Origin: Pyrrhoderma lamaoense
Lineage: Eukaryota > Basidiomycota > Agaricomycetes > Hymenochaetales > Hymenochaetaceae
Direction: 5' to 3'
Assembly (NCBI GenBank): GCA_002794735.1
Contig: NBAZ01000001.1
Coordinates: 2,232,001 to 2,296,000 of the forward strand
Length of the DNA: 64,000 nt
The position numbers were made by a program, and so were the translations under genes. The notes under the pieces were generated by a model. The model did not search any database. It was not told the origin of the DNA and worked only from the letters and a program-made list of their open reading frames with translations. Of the stretch, positions 23,049 through 35,460 are shown in pieces; the stretch's first letter is position 1; every line of letters starts with the position of its first letter.

Positions 23049-24968
23049 TTACTGCCCAAAACTAAACCCACCCTGTGGTGCGGCAACATTCGAGAACTAG
23101 AAAGTCGAAATTAGCCTCATCAAACTTGACAGTAAATTTCCATTCGTGTCACTCACCTCAAACTGTCCAGATGCATCAACGGCAGCGGGCGCAATATTTG
23201 CATCTTCGTCATCATCAGCGAAGTATTTATCCATGATGCTGAACGATTTTTTATAGATTTCAAGGTTATCATGTTGCTGTAAGTTGTGGATCATATGCAT
23301 GCCTCCACACTCCTCAACATAGCGAGCATATTGGTTCATCGCTCCTGGCCCAGCGTTTTGCTTATCCATCTCACCAACTTTCAGAATATTATCAAGACCA
23401 TCAAGTGCTACCTGAATGATCTTGTTATCCATAGCTTGTAGCAAATCGCAGAGTGGCTTTATACACCCTTGACTGACTAGGTAACGAATTTGGGAAGGTT
23501 CCTGAAGACCACCAGAAGTTGCATTAGAGATGGCCCAACAAGCCTCCTTCCTTGTCTTAAAGTCTGCATTCTGAAGTATGTTAATGAGTGGTGGTATGAT
23601 GTTGGCATCAATAACGGCTTGAATCTGATGAGGAGATCCGGCCGTGATATTAGAAATAGTCCAACATGCTTCCTTTCTGATACCGTCTTTTGGAGAAGAA
23701 AGAAGAGATAACAATGCCGGGAGAGCTCCAGAAGCAATCACTACCTGGGTTTGTAAATCATCACCGGTGACAATGTTTCCAACAGAACGAAGCGCAGGTG
23801 TTTGAACAGAAGTTGAGCTATGCATGAGGAGATCAACCAGCCTCCGGCAGACTCCAGACTCAATGACAGCTTGGATCTTATCATTTGAACCGTCCGATAA
23901 GTAAGAAATAGCCCAGCATGCATCAATTAGTACTTCGTCGTCGAGAGAATATATAAGCTTGGTTAAAACAGTTAAAGCGGGAGAAATCTAAGTAAGATGT
24001 TTACATTAGCATTAAAAAATTCTGGATTGGAGAAAGTAGGATAAGTAGTAATATCGTACCAGCTCCCAGTCTGGTTGAGGATTCTTTCCTCTGCAAAAGT
24101 TGCTTAATGTCCAGGTCGCGTTCCTCAACATGCTTATTTTGTGGTTTTCGCTAAGAAGAGCAAGGAGGGGTCGAAGGGCACCTTGCTGAAGGACATAATC
24201 CCGGCAATGAGGACTGTCACCTGCAATGTTCCCTAAAGCCCAGACGGCCTGCTCGCGTACATCGAGAACAGGGGACGAAAGAAGGTTAATGAACTCAGGA
24301 ACAGCACCAGCTTTGATCACAACCTGGGTGTGGTCTGCGGTACCGGATGCAATGTTAGTCAAAGCCCACGCAGCCTCAAACTGTGAGATAGATTCTATTA
24401 GTAAAGTATCCAAGTGAGAGGAGCTTAGTCAAGCTGACCTGAAGCATGGAGTGGCCCCCTCTAAGAAATTCAACAAATCGTGGAACCACATTGCATTCGA
24501 TGACTTTTTCGATTGGGGGATTTTTCTCCTTCGATAAGAGCTTACGGAACTTTGTAGTGGCATCCAATTGACGATCAGGATCATTTGAGAAAACACCACT
24601 GACAAGCTCGTCTGCAAGCTATATTTTTCAACAAGTTTGTAAGATAAAATAACGCATATATAAAGGAGACGAATACAAACGGGCGCTTCCCAGTTGCTAG
24701 TGCTAGCTTCGTCATCTGAATCCGGACCAGCAGATGGAAGGAAATTTCTTCTCTTGGTTATGTTCTCTTCTCTCTTCTGGCGTCTAATCTCTACTTGCTG
24801 TTCCTCTCTACGGCGTCGAAGCTCATCCTGTTTGAAACCAGCTTTGTTCTTGAAGTCTAAAAATTGTGTAGAGAGGATATTGAAATAGAAGATCAAAAAC
24901 TGTTATCGATGGCTATCAGGATGGAAGCACCCACTTGCTCTACGATGTTCCATGGATCGAGTATCCAT
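23049..24968 (-). CDS. SRP1: Importin subunit alpha (karyopherin alpha, Srp1)
   Basis: Adaptor that binds classical nuclear localisation signals and delivers cargo to importin beta. The start at 24968 gives [10 protein letters not shown]. The importin-beta-binding domain is Arg/Lys-rich ([28 protein letters not shown]). Ten armadillo repeats follow, with the NLS-groove pattern [65 protein letters not shown] and [14 protein letters not shown]. The last intron (GTGAGT to TTTCTAG) is needed to reach the usual C-terminus [15 protein letters not shown] at 23049; reading through gives a spurious tail. Confidence 0.97.
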
Positions 24969-25156
24969 GTTGCTGTTGTATTATTATAGTCAGTTGTGTG
25001 GATGTGAGTGCGAGATAGAAAAGAAGAGCGCGTTTGGTTGATGGCGCGTTAAGGGCAAGGGGGTGGGAAACTTGTATCCAATTGTCAATTGTCTTTGACG
25101 ATGAACGCACGCGTGACTCTAGTCACCCCTGCTTCAGGCCACCACCTGTTTATGCT
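24969..25156. promoter_or_regulatory. Divergent promoter region SRP1 / LSM5
   Basis: Only 188 nt separate the two divergent ATGs, so the promoter is probably shared. No TATA box is evident. Confidence 0.45.
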
Positions 25157-25652
25157 ATGGCTTCTCAAGTATTACCTCTAGGTGATTTCTACGCGATAAT
25201 TACACACACATGTCTATTCTGAAACAACTTACCAAGAGCTCATTGACACATGTATCGGTTCCCGTATTTGGGTAATAATGAAGAATGATCGTGAATTCAC
25301 TGGAACACTTCTAGGATTTGATGACTTCGTCAGTGAGTAATAACATCTAAAGCTTAATTATGGTTATAGAAGCTCATTATATGCGCTCTAATACCAAGAT
25401 ATGGTTTTAGATGATGTCACGGAATAGTGGGACACTCCCTTTGTCTTGAAATGTAACTTTTCCTAATTAATTGAGTCCTTTGATATAGCGAGACTACTCC
25501 ACAAGGGCGTAAAGCAACAAAGCTGAGACAGACTCTCTTAAATGGAAACAACATCTGCATGGTATGCTAGCTTATGTTATTGTAGTTTCCCTTCGATCAC
25601 ATATAAACTTTTCCAGCTTGTCCCAGGAAGTACTGGTCCTGAGAGCTCATGA
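25157..25652 (+). CDS. LSM5: U6 snRNA-associated Sm-like protein LSm5
   Basis: Subunit of the LSm1-7 (mRNA decay) and LSm2-8 (U6 snRNP) rings. Five exons, 25157-25181, 25237-25332, 25399-25426, 25489-25561 and 25617-25652, sum to 86 codons. The protein shows the Sm1 motif (IGSRIWVIMKNDREFTGTL, LGFDDFVNMVLDDV) and Sm2 motif (LLNGNNICMLVPG), ending STGPESS. The length and the YETTPQGRK loop match LSm5. A second ATG at 25152 is out of frame. Confidence 0.97.
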
Positions 25653-26098
25653 CCTACATTCATTGTTCTGCTAATGAATCACTCTTTTCCTGACCTGGGG
25701 GTATAATTCTCATATTCACATATCTTTTCCGATTACGAAAAATGGGCACTATGACTTGACTTTGCATCTCTCGTTTTTGATTTTTGACCTCAATTTTAGA
25801 TTCTTCCCGATGTCTCAGCATACACTAAAATAAAATTCCTTTTCAAGTGTCTCGTATCATCTCTTTATGTATCGTCAAATGTGATATGTAGCAATTACAA
25901 CATTCTCATCAGGATCGAAGGAGTATAAAAGTAATTGAAAGTGCAGAACAATTGAGTATTCGTACTTAGATCAAGAAATATATAAAGAGTGCAGGTCACG
26001 TGTAAATGAGAAAAAGGAAATAGAGGACCGCTCAACTTTTGACTTAACGAATTATCGCTCTGTCAGTAGTCGTAAGGGACTCGTGCTCTAGTTCAAAG
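25653..26098. other. Spacer between LSM5 and MRPS16
   Basis: LSM5 3' UTR followed by the promoter of the next gene, both plus strand. The sequence is AT-rich; nothing specific is visible. Confidence 0.45.
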
Positions 26099-26499
26099 AT
26101 GGTTGTTCGAATCCGCTTTTCTATGCATGGCCCTCGAAACAACAAGCTGTTCCATATAGTTGCCATAAACTCAAAGCAACGACGAGATGCGAAACCAATC
26201 GAGACGCTTGGAATTTACCGTCCTAAACTCGACCTAAGCAAGGACTCAAAAGCGAAAACAGTGGAATGGAGTGCTGCACGGATAAAATACTGGCTTGGTG
26301 TTGGTGCTCAGCCTAGTAAATCTGCGGTCAAGCTTTTTACTATGGTACGTTCATACGTGAATTTGGAAGATCGCTTGTTCTGCTTCTAATCCCTTGTGTA
26401 ATCTTTTAGGGCGGAATTATCCCTCCCGACTCGAAATACCATACATCAAAGCTACCTATACAATCACCCACCTCATCACCCACGCCTGCCACTTCATAG
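26099..26499 (+). CDS. MRPS16: Mitochondrial small ribosomal subunit protein bS16m
   Basis: Ribosomal protein S16 homologue, 111 residues in two exons (26099-26344, 26410-26499). It starts MVVRIRFSMHGPRNNKLFHI, then VAINSKQRRDAKPIETLGIY, RIKYWLGVGAQPS and SAVKLFTMGGIIPPDS, the conserved S16 core. The length and the Ser/Thr/Pro tail are usual for fungal bS16m. The convergent neighbour is the acyl-CoA-binding protein. Confidence 0.95.
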
Positions 26500-26729
26500 T
26501 CATGTTTACATGTTTCGAGTTAAAACGCTCTCCTGATTTCCGGTGGGTCATACATCCGAGAGTCATCGTTTAGATCATATTCTATGGGAAACATCATCTG
26601 TAACTATACAATTTTTATCTAATTCTATATTACTATACATATTACATATCAATTATCCAAAAAACAACGGAATCATACACACGAATGGGGTGTCAGAGAA
26701 AACCTCGGAGAGAGTCCACAGTATCAGTC

Positions 26730-27651
26730 TCATTCGGTCTTTGAGCGGTTGCTTAATATCGATACAATGTACTCGTGTTGAGCTTCCCGAGCGAGGTCAA
26801 TTGCAGAGAATCCGTCCCCGTCCTGTGTAGATCGTTATTTGAATGTTTTTGACTTCTTAAAGCCGCAGAGAAGTCAGGGTCTTTTTCGTACCTTCACACC
26901 TGGGTCTGCTCCATTTTTTACTAGCAATTCGACTACGTCCGCATGTCCCCGATCACAGGCAAGGTGAAGAGCAGTAAAACCCTTGGTAAAACCATTCTTT
27001 AGAATACGAACAATAGCGCACTTCAAACGCAAATTCAAACAACTTACATATTCATCAAGTTCATCTAATTCAATGTTAGGATGACTCTCTATGAGTGCTT
27101 GTAATCTCTTTGTATCTCCGTTAACAGAAAGACCGTGTATTGAATCCTCAAATTCATCTTCATCACTGGTCTTTTGTAAGGTACTGACATAGTTACCCAA
27201 TCCACCACCTCCACTACTTCCTTCGTCATCAGAATCCTGTTCTAAGAGTTCTTCTGCAGTAGCATCATCCTTAGATTTTTGTTTAGAAGGTTCACTTGCT
27301 TCTACTTCTGGAGTCCATCCCAGGCTGCGAGCAATGTCTATGTAACGAGCTTCAGCTTCAGCCTCCTTCCCTTTCCATTCCTGGCCTACAGCCTTCCACG
27401 AATCCCACTTCGCTCTATCAGTAGGCGAGAATATGGAAGGTCTGGAGGACTGGGGCTCGGGTCCCACTGTTAAAATTTTGTATAAACCATATAGCTAGAC
27501 ACAAAAGATGACATCAGGTCCTAAATATAAAAAATGGGTGACGATCAACCTCAAGTTTTGTAGTGTTGGGAGTGCTGGCCAAGCTCGTTGCGTTAGACAA
27601 GAAGGCCGCAGCGTTTTTAAATGCCAGAGAGGTTGTGTATGAAGTAGTCAT
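26730..27651 (-). CDS. Acyl-CoA-binding protein with ankyrin repeats (ACBD6-like)
   Basis: Cytosolic or nuclear binder of long-chain acyl-CoA. The N-terminal ACBP domain, split over introns, gives KLELYGLYKILTVG, RPSIFSPTDRAKWDSWKAVG and RYIDIARSLGW, matching the acyl-CoA-contacting Tyr/Lys pattern. An acidic linker follows (EELLEQDSDDEGSSGGGG), then ankyrin repeats (GFTALHLACDRGHADVVELL, VKNGADPGVKDGDGFSAIDL, AREAQHEYIVSIL). The combination is that of ACBD6. The start at 27651 is MTTSYTTSLAFKNAAAF. The stop at 26730 follows NRSKTE. Confidence 0.92.
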
Positions 27652-27837
27652 TTATGTGTGATGTGCAAAAACTTTAAATTGTGGATAGGAATAAGGTGAG
27701 AAAAGTTGAGTGTGTATGCTTAAAATTATGGTGTTCATCCCCTTTTTAGGGTAGCTCAGAAGTGACAACATGTGAAAATGAAAGAGTCTATAAGATCTTG
27801 GATGGTATAAAATAAAACATCATGCAACAATAGATAT

Positions 27838-29308
27838 CTACACCAGACCAGCATCCTTCATAGCCTATAGAAGTTGGAGAGATTCATTAAAAATTGTGTC
27901 CATCATCAATTAAAATTATTGACTTACCATCAACATCGTTGCACCAATCTTAGCTGGACTGTCGGTGACGAGTGCACCGGCTTTCTCCAAGGCGGCGACC
28001 TTATCCGAAGCTTTGCCTAGGTTACTAGTTAGCTATTTCTCAGTATGAAAATCTAGATCAGTCTTCACCTTTTCCACCTGAGATAATGGCACCAGCGTGT
28101 CCCATTCGCCTTCCTGGAGGCGCTGTTCGTCCAGCGATGAACGCCACGACAGGCTTCGGGTTCGCACGTGTCTTGTTATACTTCTCTAAGTATTCTGCAG
28201 CTTCTTCCTCCATAGAACCACCGATTTCACCAATGAGAACGATACCTAAGTTATACGACGTTCATACAACTAGATAAGAGTGAGGCATATATAAAGAAAT
28301 GTACGAACCCTCAGTTTCAGGATGGTCAAGGAAAACCTTGAGAACATCAACATGTTGAGTACCGGGGAAGGGATCTCCTCCAATACCAACACACAGAGTT
28401 TGACCAAGACCAACATCGGTAGTTTGAGCAACAGCTTCGTAGGTCAGAGTCCCTGAACGTGACACGATACCTTATAAAATACCTCATAATGAGAGATTTT
28501 CTGTGATGTAGACTACACACTATTTACCGATTTTTCCAGGCTTGTGGATGTGGCCCGGCTGGATACCCATCTTACATCCAAGAGGGTTGATGATACCAGG
28601 ACAATTAGGCCCAACGAGACGAGATTTTGACTGACTCTTCAGAGCTGACATGACCTGCCAATAGGATGTCAGATACACGAATACACTCGTTTCTTAGGTT
28701 TTCCAACAACGTACTTTGATTTCGTCAGCCTGAGGGATACCCTCAGTGATACAGACAATGAGCCCAATCTCATTTTCAATGGCCTCAATGATAGCATCAG
28801 CTGCGGAAGGAGGGGGGACGTAGAGGACGGTAGCATCGGGTTGAGTCTCCCTTACAGCCTATTGGTAAAAAGATGAGTTCCTGCGCTTTAATGTTGAGAA
28901 CCATCTATGATGAGTACCTCCTTAACAGAGCCGAATACTGGAAGGCCCAAGTGAGTCTGGCCAGCTTTCTTCGGCGAGACACCTCCGACCATGTTTGTGC
29001 CATACGCCAACGCCTCTTTGACGTGGAATGTACCCTATGTTACGATGAGCACAGGAAGATTAGGAAAACAGCTAAGTACTGCTGCTTACGGTTTTCCCAG
29101 TAAAACCCTGGCACAGGACCTTTGTGTCCTTGTTGATCAATAAGTTGCGTACCGTGTCATCGTAAGAGAACCGTGCGGACGAACTGGAGAACGATCTCAC
29201 GGAGGCTAGATAAGACGTTGCTGAGTGTGACGACGAAGAAGATTAGCTTGTCGACAACACTGGGGACTCACCGTTCTTTGCGAAAGACTGAACGGTACGT
29301 CTATACAT
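27838..29308 (-). CDS. LSC1: Succinyl-CoA ligase alpha subunit, mitochondrial
   Basis: TCA-cycle enzyme subunit, succinyl-CoA + NDP + Pi to succinate + NTP + CoA. The start at 29308 gives a presequence ([12 protein letters not shown], then [16 protein letters not shown]). The CoA-binding fold shows [43 protein letters not shown] and [12 protein letters not shown]. The ligase domain has the phosphohistidine loop in [15 protein letters not shown]. Seven or so exons separated by introns of about 50-70 nt. It ends MKDAGLV. Confidence 0.96.
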
Positions 29309-29674
29309 AATAATATAGCTTACGGGATGAGATGAAGGAAACTTGGAGTTTATAAAATAATGGACGCAACTGTTTTTCAACACCTCTTTTGGCGCGTCTT
29401 CACGGCAATTACCGGTCAACTGTGAATATCCGTTCACTTCTCTCTCAATGCATCCGACTACTCGGAGCTCCGTCAAGGAGCGCATCGTGCGCAGGTAATG
29501 CGCCTAAAACTCTGCTCGTTTCACTCATGATTTTTTCACTTTAATCAAAATAACTATCTTCTTCCTATTGGACAACTTTGCTTTAACTACCTATTGTAAC
29601 CTACTTACCTGTCATTAGACTGCCGTTTTTTTGACCACTAACACAACCATAAAATATCTCTACTCTACAATACT
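29309..29674. other. Spacer between LSC1 and MTR10
   Basis: Promoter of LSC1 and 3' end of MTR10, both minus strand. C/T-rich on the + strand around 29560-29680. No gene is visible. Confidence 0.4.
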
Positions 29675-32600
29675 CTACTCATGGTCGAGGGGTGCCGCGC
29701 GACGTCGGTCTTTCGTACGTGCACAGAACCTGTGGAATGTAGTCAACGCCTTTTTGACCTTGTCAAATTCGCTTCGGGTGATATAACTACAAAAAAGGAC
29801 CAATCAGCAAAGAAGATCTCGTAGAATAATGGGAAGATGATCCATGTCGATCACTAACGATGTAAATTCTTCCATCAACTGTTGTTTTGCAGGTCCATAC
29901 GCAGCAGCCATTGGGACAGTGTTGATTGCTTCTGAGAGCCATGCAAGGAGAGGTTGAGGAGTCAAAACAGCCAGTAGACGGAAGATGGTCACGACCAGTG
30001 GGACGGACTCTTCCGGAAAGTCGTTCACTAAACCATTAAGAAGATTAGTGGTCAACTGCTGGCCCTCGGTATTAAAGACTTCGCGGATTGCAGCGGAATA
30101 TATCGGGAACTTCGGAGGTGGGTTTCTGAACGAGGGATCAAGTGAATCATGTGAGACGAGCCCTCGAATAATATCGAGAGCTGCGTAGACTACGTCGGAG
30201 TGCAGTAGAGTCATAGATGCGATCGTGATGCGCACCGCCATCGGAAATGCGGGGGAATCTAGTAGGATATCTGGCCTCTTTTCGAGCATATCGAAAATCA
30301 TGCGCAAATAATCTTCAAGAACTAGATACAATATAAACTCTCGATCCTTGGAGAGAAAACTTTAAACATACCATCAGGATATCACGCATCTCCTTTTGCT
30401 GTAGGAGCAAAACCATTTTATTAGTTGAACGTTCATAAACGTCCTTAATTGCGGCCCATATATCTGTACTATCTTCCTCTCCATATAAATATATCGCCTT
30501 TCCAGCTATCCAAACGTAGCTTGCGAATCCGGTTGACTCAAATTGAACAGACATCCTAGCGATTATCGAAGGAACTACAGGCAGCGCCACCGAAGAGAAT
30601 AATCTCAATCCAGCACGGATAACCCGGGTGGTACGCTCGGTGATGTCATAATGAGTTCCAAACTTAGCTAGAACAGTATCAAGCATCGACCAGGCTTCCT
30701 GACAGCTTCTGGTACAAGTTTCTGGGAGTTCCTCTCCAAATGTATCAACGATACGCAGCATAGCCTCAATATTTTCAAGACCATCTTTACGCCATATCAG
30801 TCGGTTTTCGGTAGTATGACGATTTATGAAACCCTACCTGCGATATCATTGAGCTCCTGCTTTGTAGCAACACCATTTACCCCTGTAGTTTGACGGAAGA
30901 TCTTGTTCATAATGTCGCCAACAAACGTCTGCAATGACCGAGCGGCTTGCTCCATTGGCATTGCTGAGATTACATGTGCTACTGCTTCGTGGAGTCTCAT
31001 TCGGTCATCTTGATGCAGTTTGCTATCGACGCTGTTCAAGAACGAATGGAGTTGGGGGAGGAAAGGTATCATGTCCTATATTTTTCAATGATTCAATATT
31101 ACTTAGAAATAGAAGATAGAATTTGTTAAGTGAACGACAATGACAGAGTGCTTACCTTTTTACAATCAATACAGAGATAAACCATGGCCTGACTTGCGGC
31201 AGCAGATACCTCACTATCGGGATTTGAGAAGCCGCTTGAGATGAATTGTAATTGGAAGGGGATATAAGTAGGATGGCGTCCAGTCCAGGGTGTATATCTT
31301 GACATCACTAGAATCGCCGTGTAACGAACCCGGGGATGTTCAGGAAGTGAGGGCATGAGATCCATAATCTTCGGTATTATTTTATCGTCTGACGAATCTA
31401 TTTCTGCACCCATTGCTCGTAATGAAAACAGTAATGCTTCAATCTCTTGCCAAGAAACAGCCACATTTGACAACGATCGGGTTAAAGCAGAGTATACCTC
31501 CGTGAGACAGCTTTCTGATCCCAAGACAAAGCAACAATCCTTAAGGGTATCACCCATGACATGCCTGAATCCCCGAAAATCGTCTGCCTCCTGAGGGGTC
31601 ATTTTCTCAGGATTTTCTGGATAATGGAGATGCTTGATCATTACAGCCATAAGAGACTTGTATGCTTCCTGGAATAGGGGAGAAACAGATGGCTTCTTTC
31701 CAATGCTGAACGCCAGCCTCTGCCAGAACACAAATGTTACAGGGACGACATCCAAATCATTGTAAGCTGAGCATTCACCGATTGCCTCAACAATAGGGAA
31801 AAATGTCTCTGGGTGTTGCAGGATAAGCATTCTGTAGACCTCCCCAGCTTCACTAAAGATTTTAGCTAATCCTTTGACCTTATCTGGATCATCTTTTGAA
31901 AGCTCAATCTTGGGTTTAAGCTGTACCAGCTTAGGAACAATTTCTTGTATAACTGCCATATTGTCGTCAATTTCCTGAGTTTCGTGAATAACCTCGCATA
32001 AAACATCGACGGCTGCATCAAACAAAGGCTCAGAGTCAAGAGCTTCGAATGCAAAATTCAGGAGAGGTGTCTCTGCAACCATTGTAGGGCTTATTTCACC
32101 CGCTATCACCCAATTTCTCAGGCAATAGAATATTTGAGATTGAAGCTGAGGCGTAACTCCTGTCAAGGTGTAAAGTTATGGGAATGTAGTGATAAAGTAT
32201 AGAACTCACCTTGAGCAGTAATATACATGGTCAAGAGCTTAGCGATCTGGGGGGCATTAGCAGTTAGTAATTTGGATGCTCCCGTTCTGTAGTCTTCCGG
32301 CTGAGTTGTAAAACATGAGAACGATGAGTATCAACTACAACATTGTGTCTACTACTCACTGACACCGGGATCCTTGAGTTACTATCAATTTCTTCCGGAA
32401 GGACTGTAAGAAACTCGAGAAGGGTGGAAACCGTAGCTGGATTATGACCCAGTCTGTCGATCATACTTTGAACTGCAGAGTCCTGCCAATCTGGGTACTG
32501 AAGCGCAAGACCGGAGAGGGCAAGGCTCAACTGCGTGATGATCGTCCTTGGGCTATTAGTAGAGCTCTCTAATGCGGTAATAAGTGTATCTCGAAGAGAA

Positions 32601-32961
32601 GGAAAGAAAGATTGGTCCAGTTGGCTGAGATCATAAACCACCTTTGACATTGAGTGTATGCGGTCAGACGTGGCGACAAGAGCATAAATCATATCATACC
32701 TTTGACCTAAATGTCTGCGAAGCAAACAGTTTCGCTACTATCGGTGACTGTGGATCGAGAAGAAGGACATTACACGTCGCCCACGCCTCATTCTGAGTTT
32801 CGTCTGAGTTAGCCAAAGTTTCGTGGACCTGACCATTAGGCGAAAGTATTTACGGAATGTTGGAAATCTTGGAGCCATGCATTTGCTTCTTTGAATGCAG
32901 CACGGTTTCCAGGTTTATTTAATGCCTCAAGTGCTGAGAGGACAGCTTGTACATCAGCCAT
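29675..32961 (-). CDS. MTR10: Importin of the MTR10/transportin-3 family
   Basis: HEAT-repeat nuclear import receptor; yeast Mtr10 imports the mRNA-binding protein Npl3, and human TNPO3 imports SR proteins. The start at 32961 reads MADVQAVLSALEALNKPGNR, then NEAWATCNVLLLD, FASQTFRSKV, ITQLSLALSGLALQYPDWQD, EFLTVLPEE and continuous HEAT helices to the C-terminus. The last intron (donor GTTAGT near 29853, acceptor TTTGTAG) leads to YITRSEFDKVKKALTTFHRF and the basic tail RTKDRRRAAPLDHE. The divergent neighbour is the unknown gene at 33455. Confidence 0.93.
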
Positions 32962-33454
32962 AACAGTGAAAGGTAGATAAAAGGATGTGAAAGTGAAGCG
33001 TCTATACAAGATTGGAAGGAATTGAATTAAAGGGGATTTACACGTGACCTTATACAATAAAGTTCATTAAATACAATAACGTTCATTAAGTGAAAACCCC
33101 TTTGAAGAGGAATTGGTAAGTGCGGCGTAGACTCGCAAAGTGGGCAAAGGACTCTCCATCTCTTAGAAGACTGTCTTTTTTAATTCCCTTTTCCTTCGAT
33201 GGAAAAGCTTCGAATGCACAGTGCAAAATAGATAAATGAGGAAGAGTCTCATACTGGGGAGCTACAAACTAGTTTGATTAGTCAGGGATATACTATACAT
33301 TAGTTAATAGTTTTCACTTCAGTGTTGTTTTGTAAAAGTCGCAGATTCGGCTCCGTCGGCTGAAATTGTACTTCTAATCACTTCAAACAACACTTCAAAC
33401 AAACTCTCTTTTTTGATACGGCTCTTTTGTATATTCTTGATAACGAGGAGCAAA
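32962..33454. promoter_or_regulatory. Divergent promoter region MTR10 / unknown gene
   Basis: About 490 nt between two divergent starts. AT-rich; a short direct repeat (AAAGTTCATTAA... AACGTTCATTAA) lies at 33059-33091. No TATA box could be assigned. Confidence 0.4.
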
Positions 33455-35204
33455 ATGTCTCGTATTGCAGAAAAATTGAAAACCCCCATTGGGCCTTTCA
33501 ACGTCTCAACTATCATTTGTGATCGAAGTCAAACTCATACTGACCTAGGTCTAACTAATGTCAAGTTTCAACAGGGAGGTAATCCGATTGGGTAAGTTCG
33601 AGGAAATTATATATTTTAGATTTCTACATCTAGAAAAAAAAACTTACTGAGAATGTCTCACAAGCTTAGATATGATAGAAGATCGTGATGCCAGGAAAAA
33701 TGGGCTTGTTCATTTCAAAGGCGAACTTATTGTAGACGACGTAGATCTATTAACTGAAACCGGTTATCGTTATATCTATCGTGAACTAGAGCAACGGCTT
33801 CCAATTGTTTTTCAAGCTCCCAATTTCTCATTATCTAATTTTCTCGACAAGAACACAGTCAGAGTTATAATAATTGGAACACTATTGTTTGAACCCTTGA
33901 AACTTGATGGTGCGTATATTTATCAATACAGATTATAATTGTCCTCTTACATAGAAAAGTATTACGTAGTTGGCGGCTTACCAAAATTGGTCGCACGAGA
34001 TGAGTAAGCATACATTTCTGATCATTCTTGGAGCCACCAATAAAGCAACCACAAAACACCAGAGAACTGCGGACAGATTACGGATTTCTTGTCTTGTCTC
34101 TGCATTGTAGTACATACGAGCTTTCAAGACTCTACCTTTCAAGATACCACATTTGGCGTACAATTTTGGCTATAAGCAAAGAAAGCCACAGAGCTGAGGA
34201 ATTGCGTACTCCGAAGTGGCTTGTATCCGCCTATATCAAGTACAATAACAAACTAGAAAGGCCACTTAACCACACTAGCCGTCCTTTGGATCGTGTGGAA
34301 ATATACAAGACTATTGGGCCTCACGTAACTTGGATCAAGGAGAAAATCAGAAGAGAAGGTATAAAACCACTGAACTCACTAGAGTGGGATTTGTTTTGCA
34401 AAAAGATGGGGCGGTATAGGAATAGGAATATAGATGAAAACGACTGTGATGAAATAGAGGAACAATGGTCTGAGGTCGAGTCTTCGGATGATGAAGAGAG
34501 TATTCCTCAAGAAGAAGGACGATTCGACATAAGCAGAGCAGAGAACTTCGCTCATACTGTATGTGACTCTAATTTCATCTCTAGTATTCTGGCGATGGGG
34601 ATTTATATACTTTCCTTCTATAGTACAGGGAAGTACGCGATGAAGCTGGTAGCCTAGAGATCTCCCCAGCTGACGATTATGAAGAAGAAGAGATTACGGA
34701 TCCTTCTATCCTAGAAGTGGTTCCCATATCTCTTATGGACCAAGCCCCACGTTTCCCAGCAACTAGTCCTTGGGAATGTACCGACCCTTCCTGCTCCTAT
34801 ACTATAAACCTCCATAACCCATCAGCCGATAACTTGATTGGGCTGAGTAGAAATGACATAAATTTCATTCGTTCACTCAAATGGGATCCTGGAAACTCAC
34901 GTATTGTCACCCTTTTTAATAGCATGGTCGAAGCGCACTTTCATGACCATCTAAAAGAGGCTGGGGTGCGTTTATTAGTATTCTATGAAGGAGATATAGA
35001 CGTCTTTGGTCGTCGTAGGATCATAAAGAAAGAGATCACGGGCCCTGGACAGATCACCGAGGAGATTGAGAAGAACATGAGTGGTGTGAGTAATTCCCGT
35101 TCTTGACCTCAATTGCATCTTTGACTTATTTTGAATAGATTAAAATGGAGTGGAAGCAACCTCGGAACCACCTGCCAGCTTTTCATCATCTCCATGAAAA
35201 CTGA
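33455..35204 (+). CDS. Conserved-looking protein of unknown function
   Basis: I do not recognise this protein. Exons fit 33455-33591, 33665-33909, then around 33975-34001, 34032-34557, 34626-35092 and 35148-35204. It starts MSRIAEKLKTPIGPFNVSTI, has a conserved-looking central part (LVHFKGELIVDDVDLLTETG), a charged acidic segment (IEEQWSEVESSDDEES), and a C-terminal part WECTDPSCSYTINL followed about 50 residues later by MVEAHFHDHL. That spacing (C-x4-C ... H-x4-H) could form an atypical zinc site. No signal peptide or membrane segment is evident. Codon use and intron size resemble the neighbours. Confidence 0.7.
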
Positions 35205-35460
35205 CAAGGGGATAATATTCTATGATACCTTGTATACTAACACTCGATTCCGATTTCATTTTCTATCTTTGTATATCTCATGAGTATTTTCTTTCTGATG
35301 AGCCATAAAGGAGATGCTATTTTATTCTCATTTTAGTGTACGAAATATACATTGGACCTATTGTTACATACTAATACAAATAATGCAATGCAATGCAGAA
35401 ACAAAACCAATTTTGAAACATCTAAGAAAAAAAAGGATAATCATAACCTCTCTGCTTCGT
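35205..35460. other. Convergent spacer
   Basis: 3' ends of the unknown gene (+) and HSP104 (-). AT-rich, no feature seen. Confidence 0.4.

Noticed and set aside
23049..23160. Read-through C-terminus of importin alpha ending LMRLISTF
   Set aside because: GTGAGT...TTTCTAG is a good intron, and splicing gives the family-typical [15 protein letters not shown].
26083..26110. tRNA-like GTTCGAATCC near 26105
   Set aside because: There is no matching acceptor or anticodon stem, and it overlaps the start of the bS16m gene.
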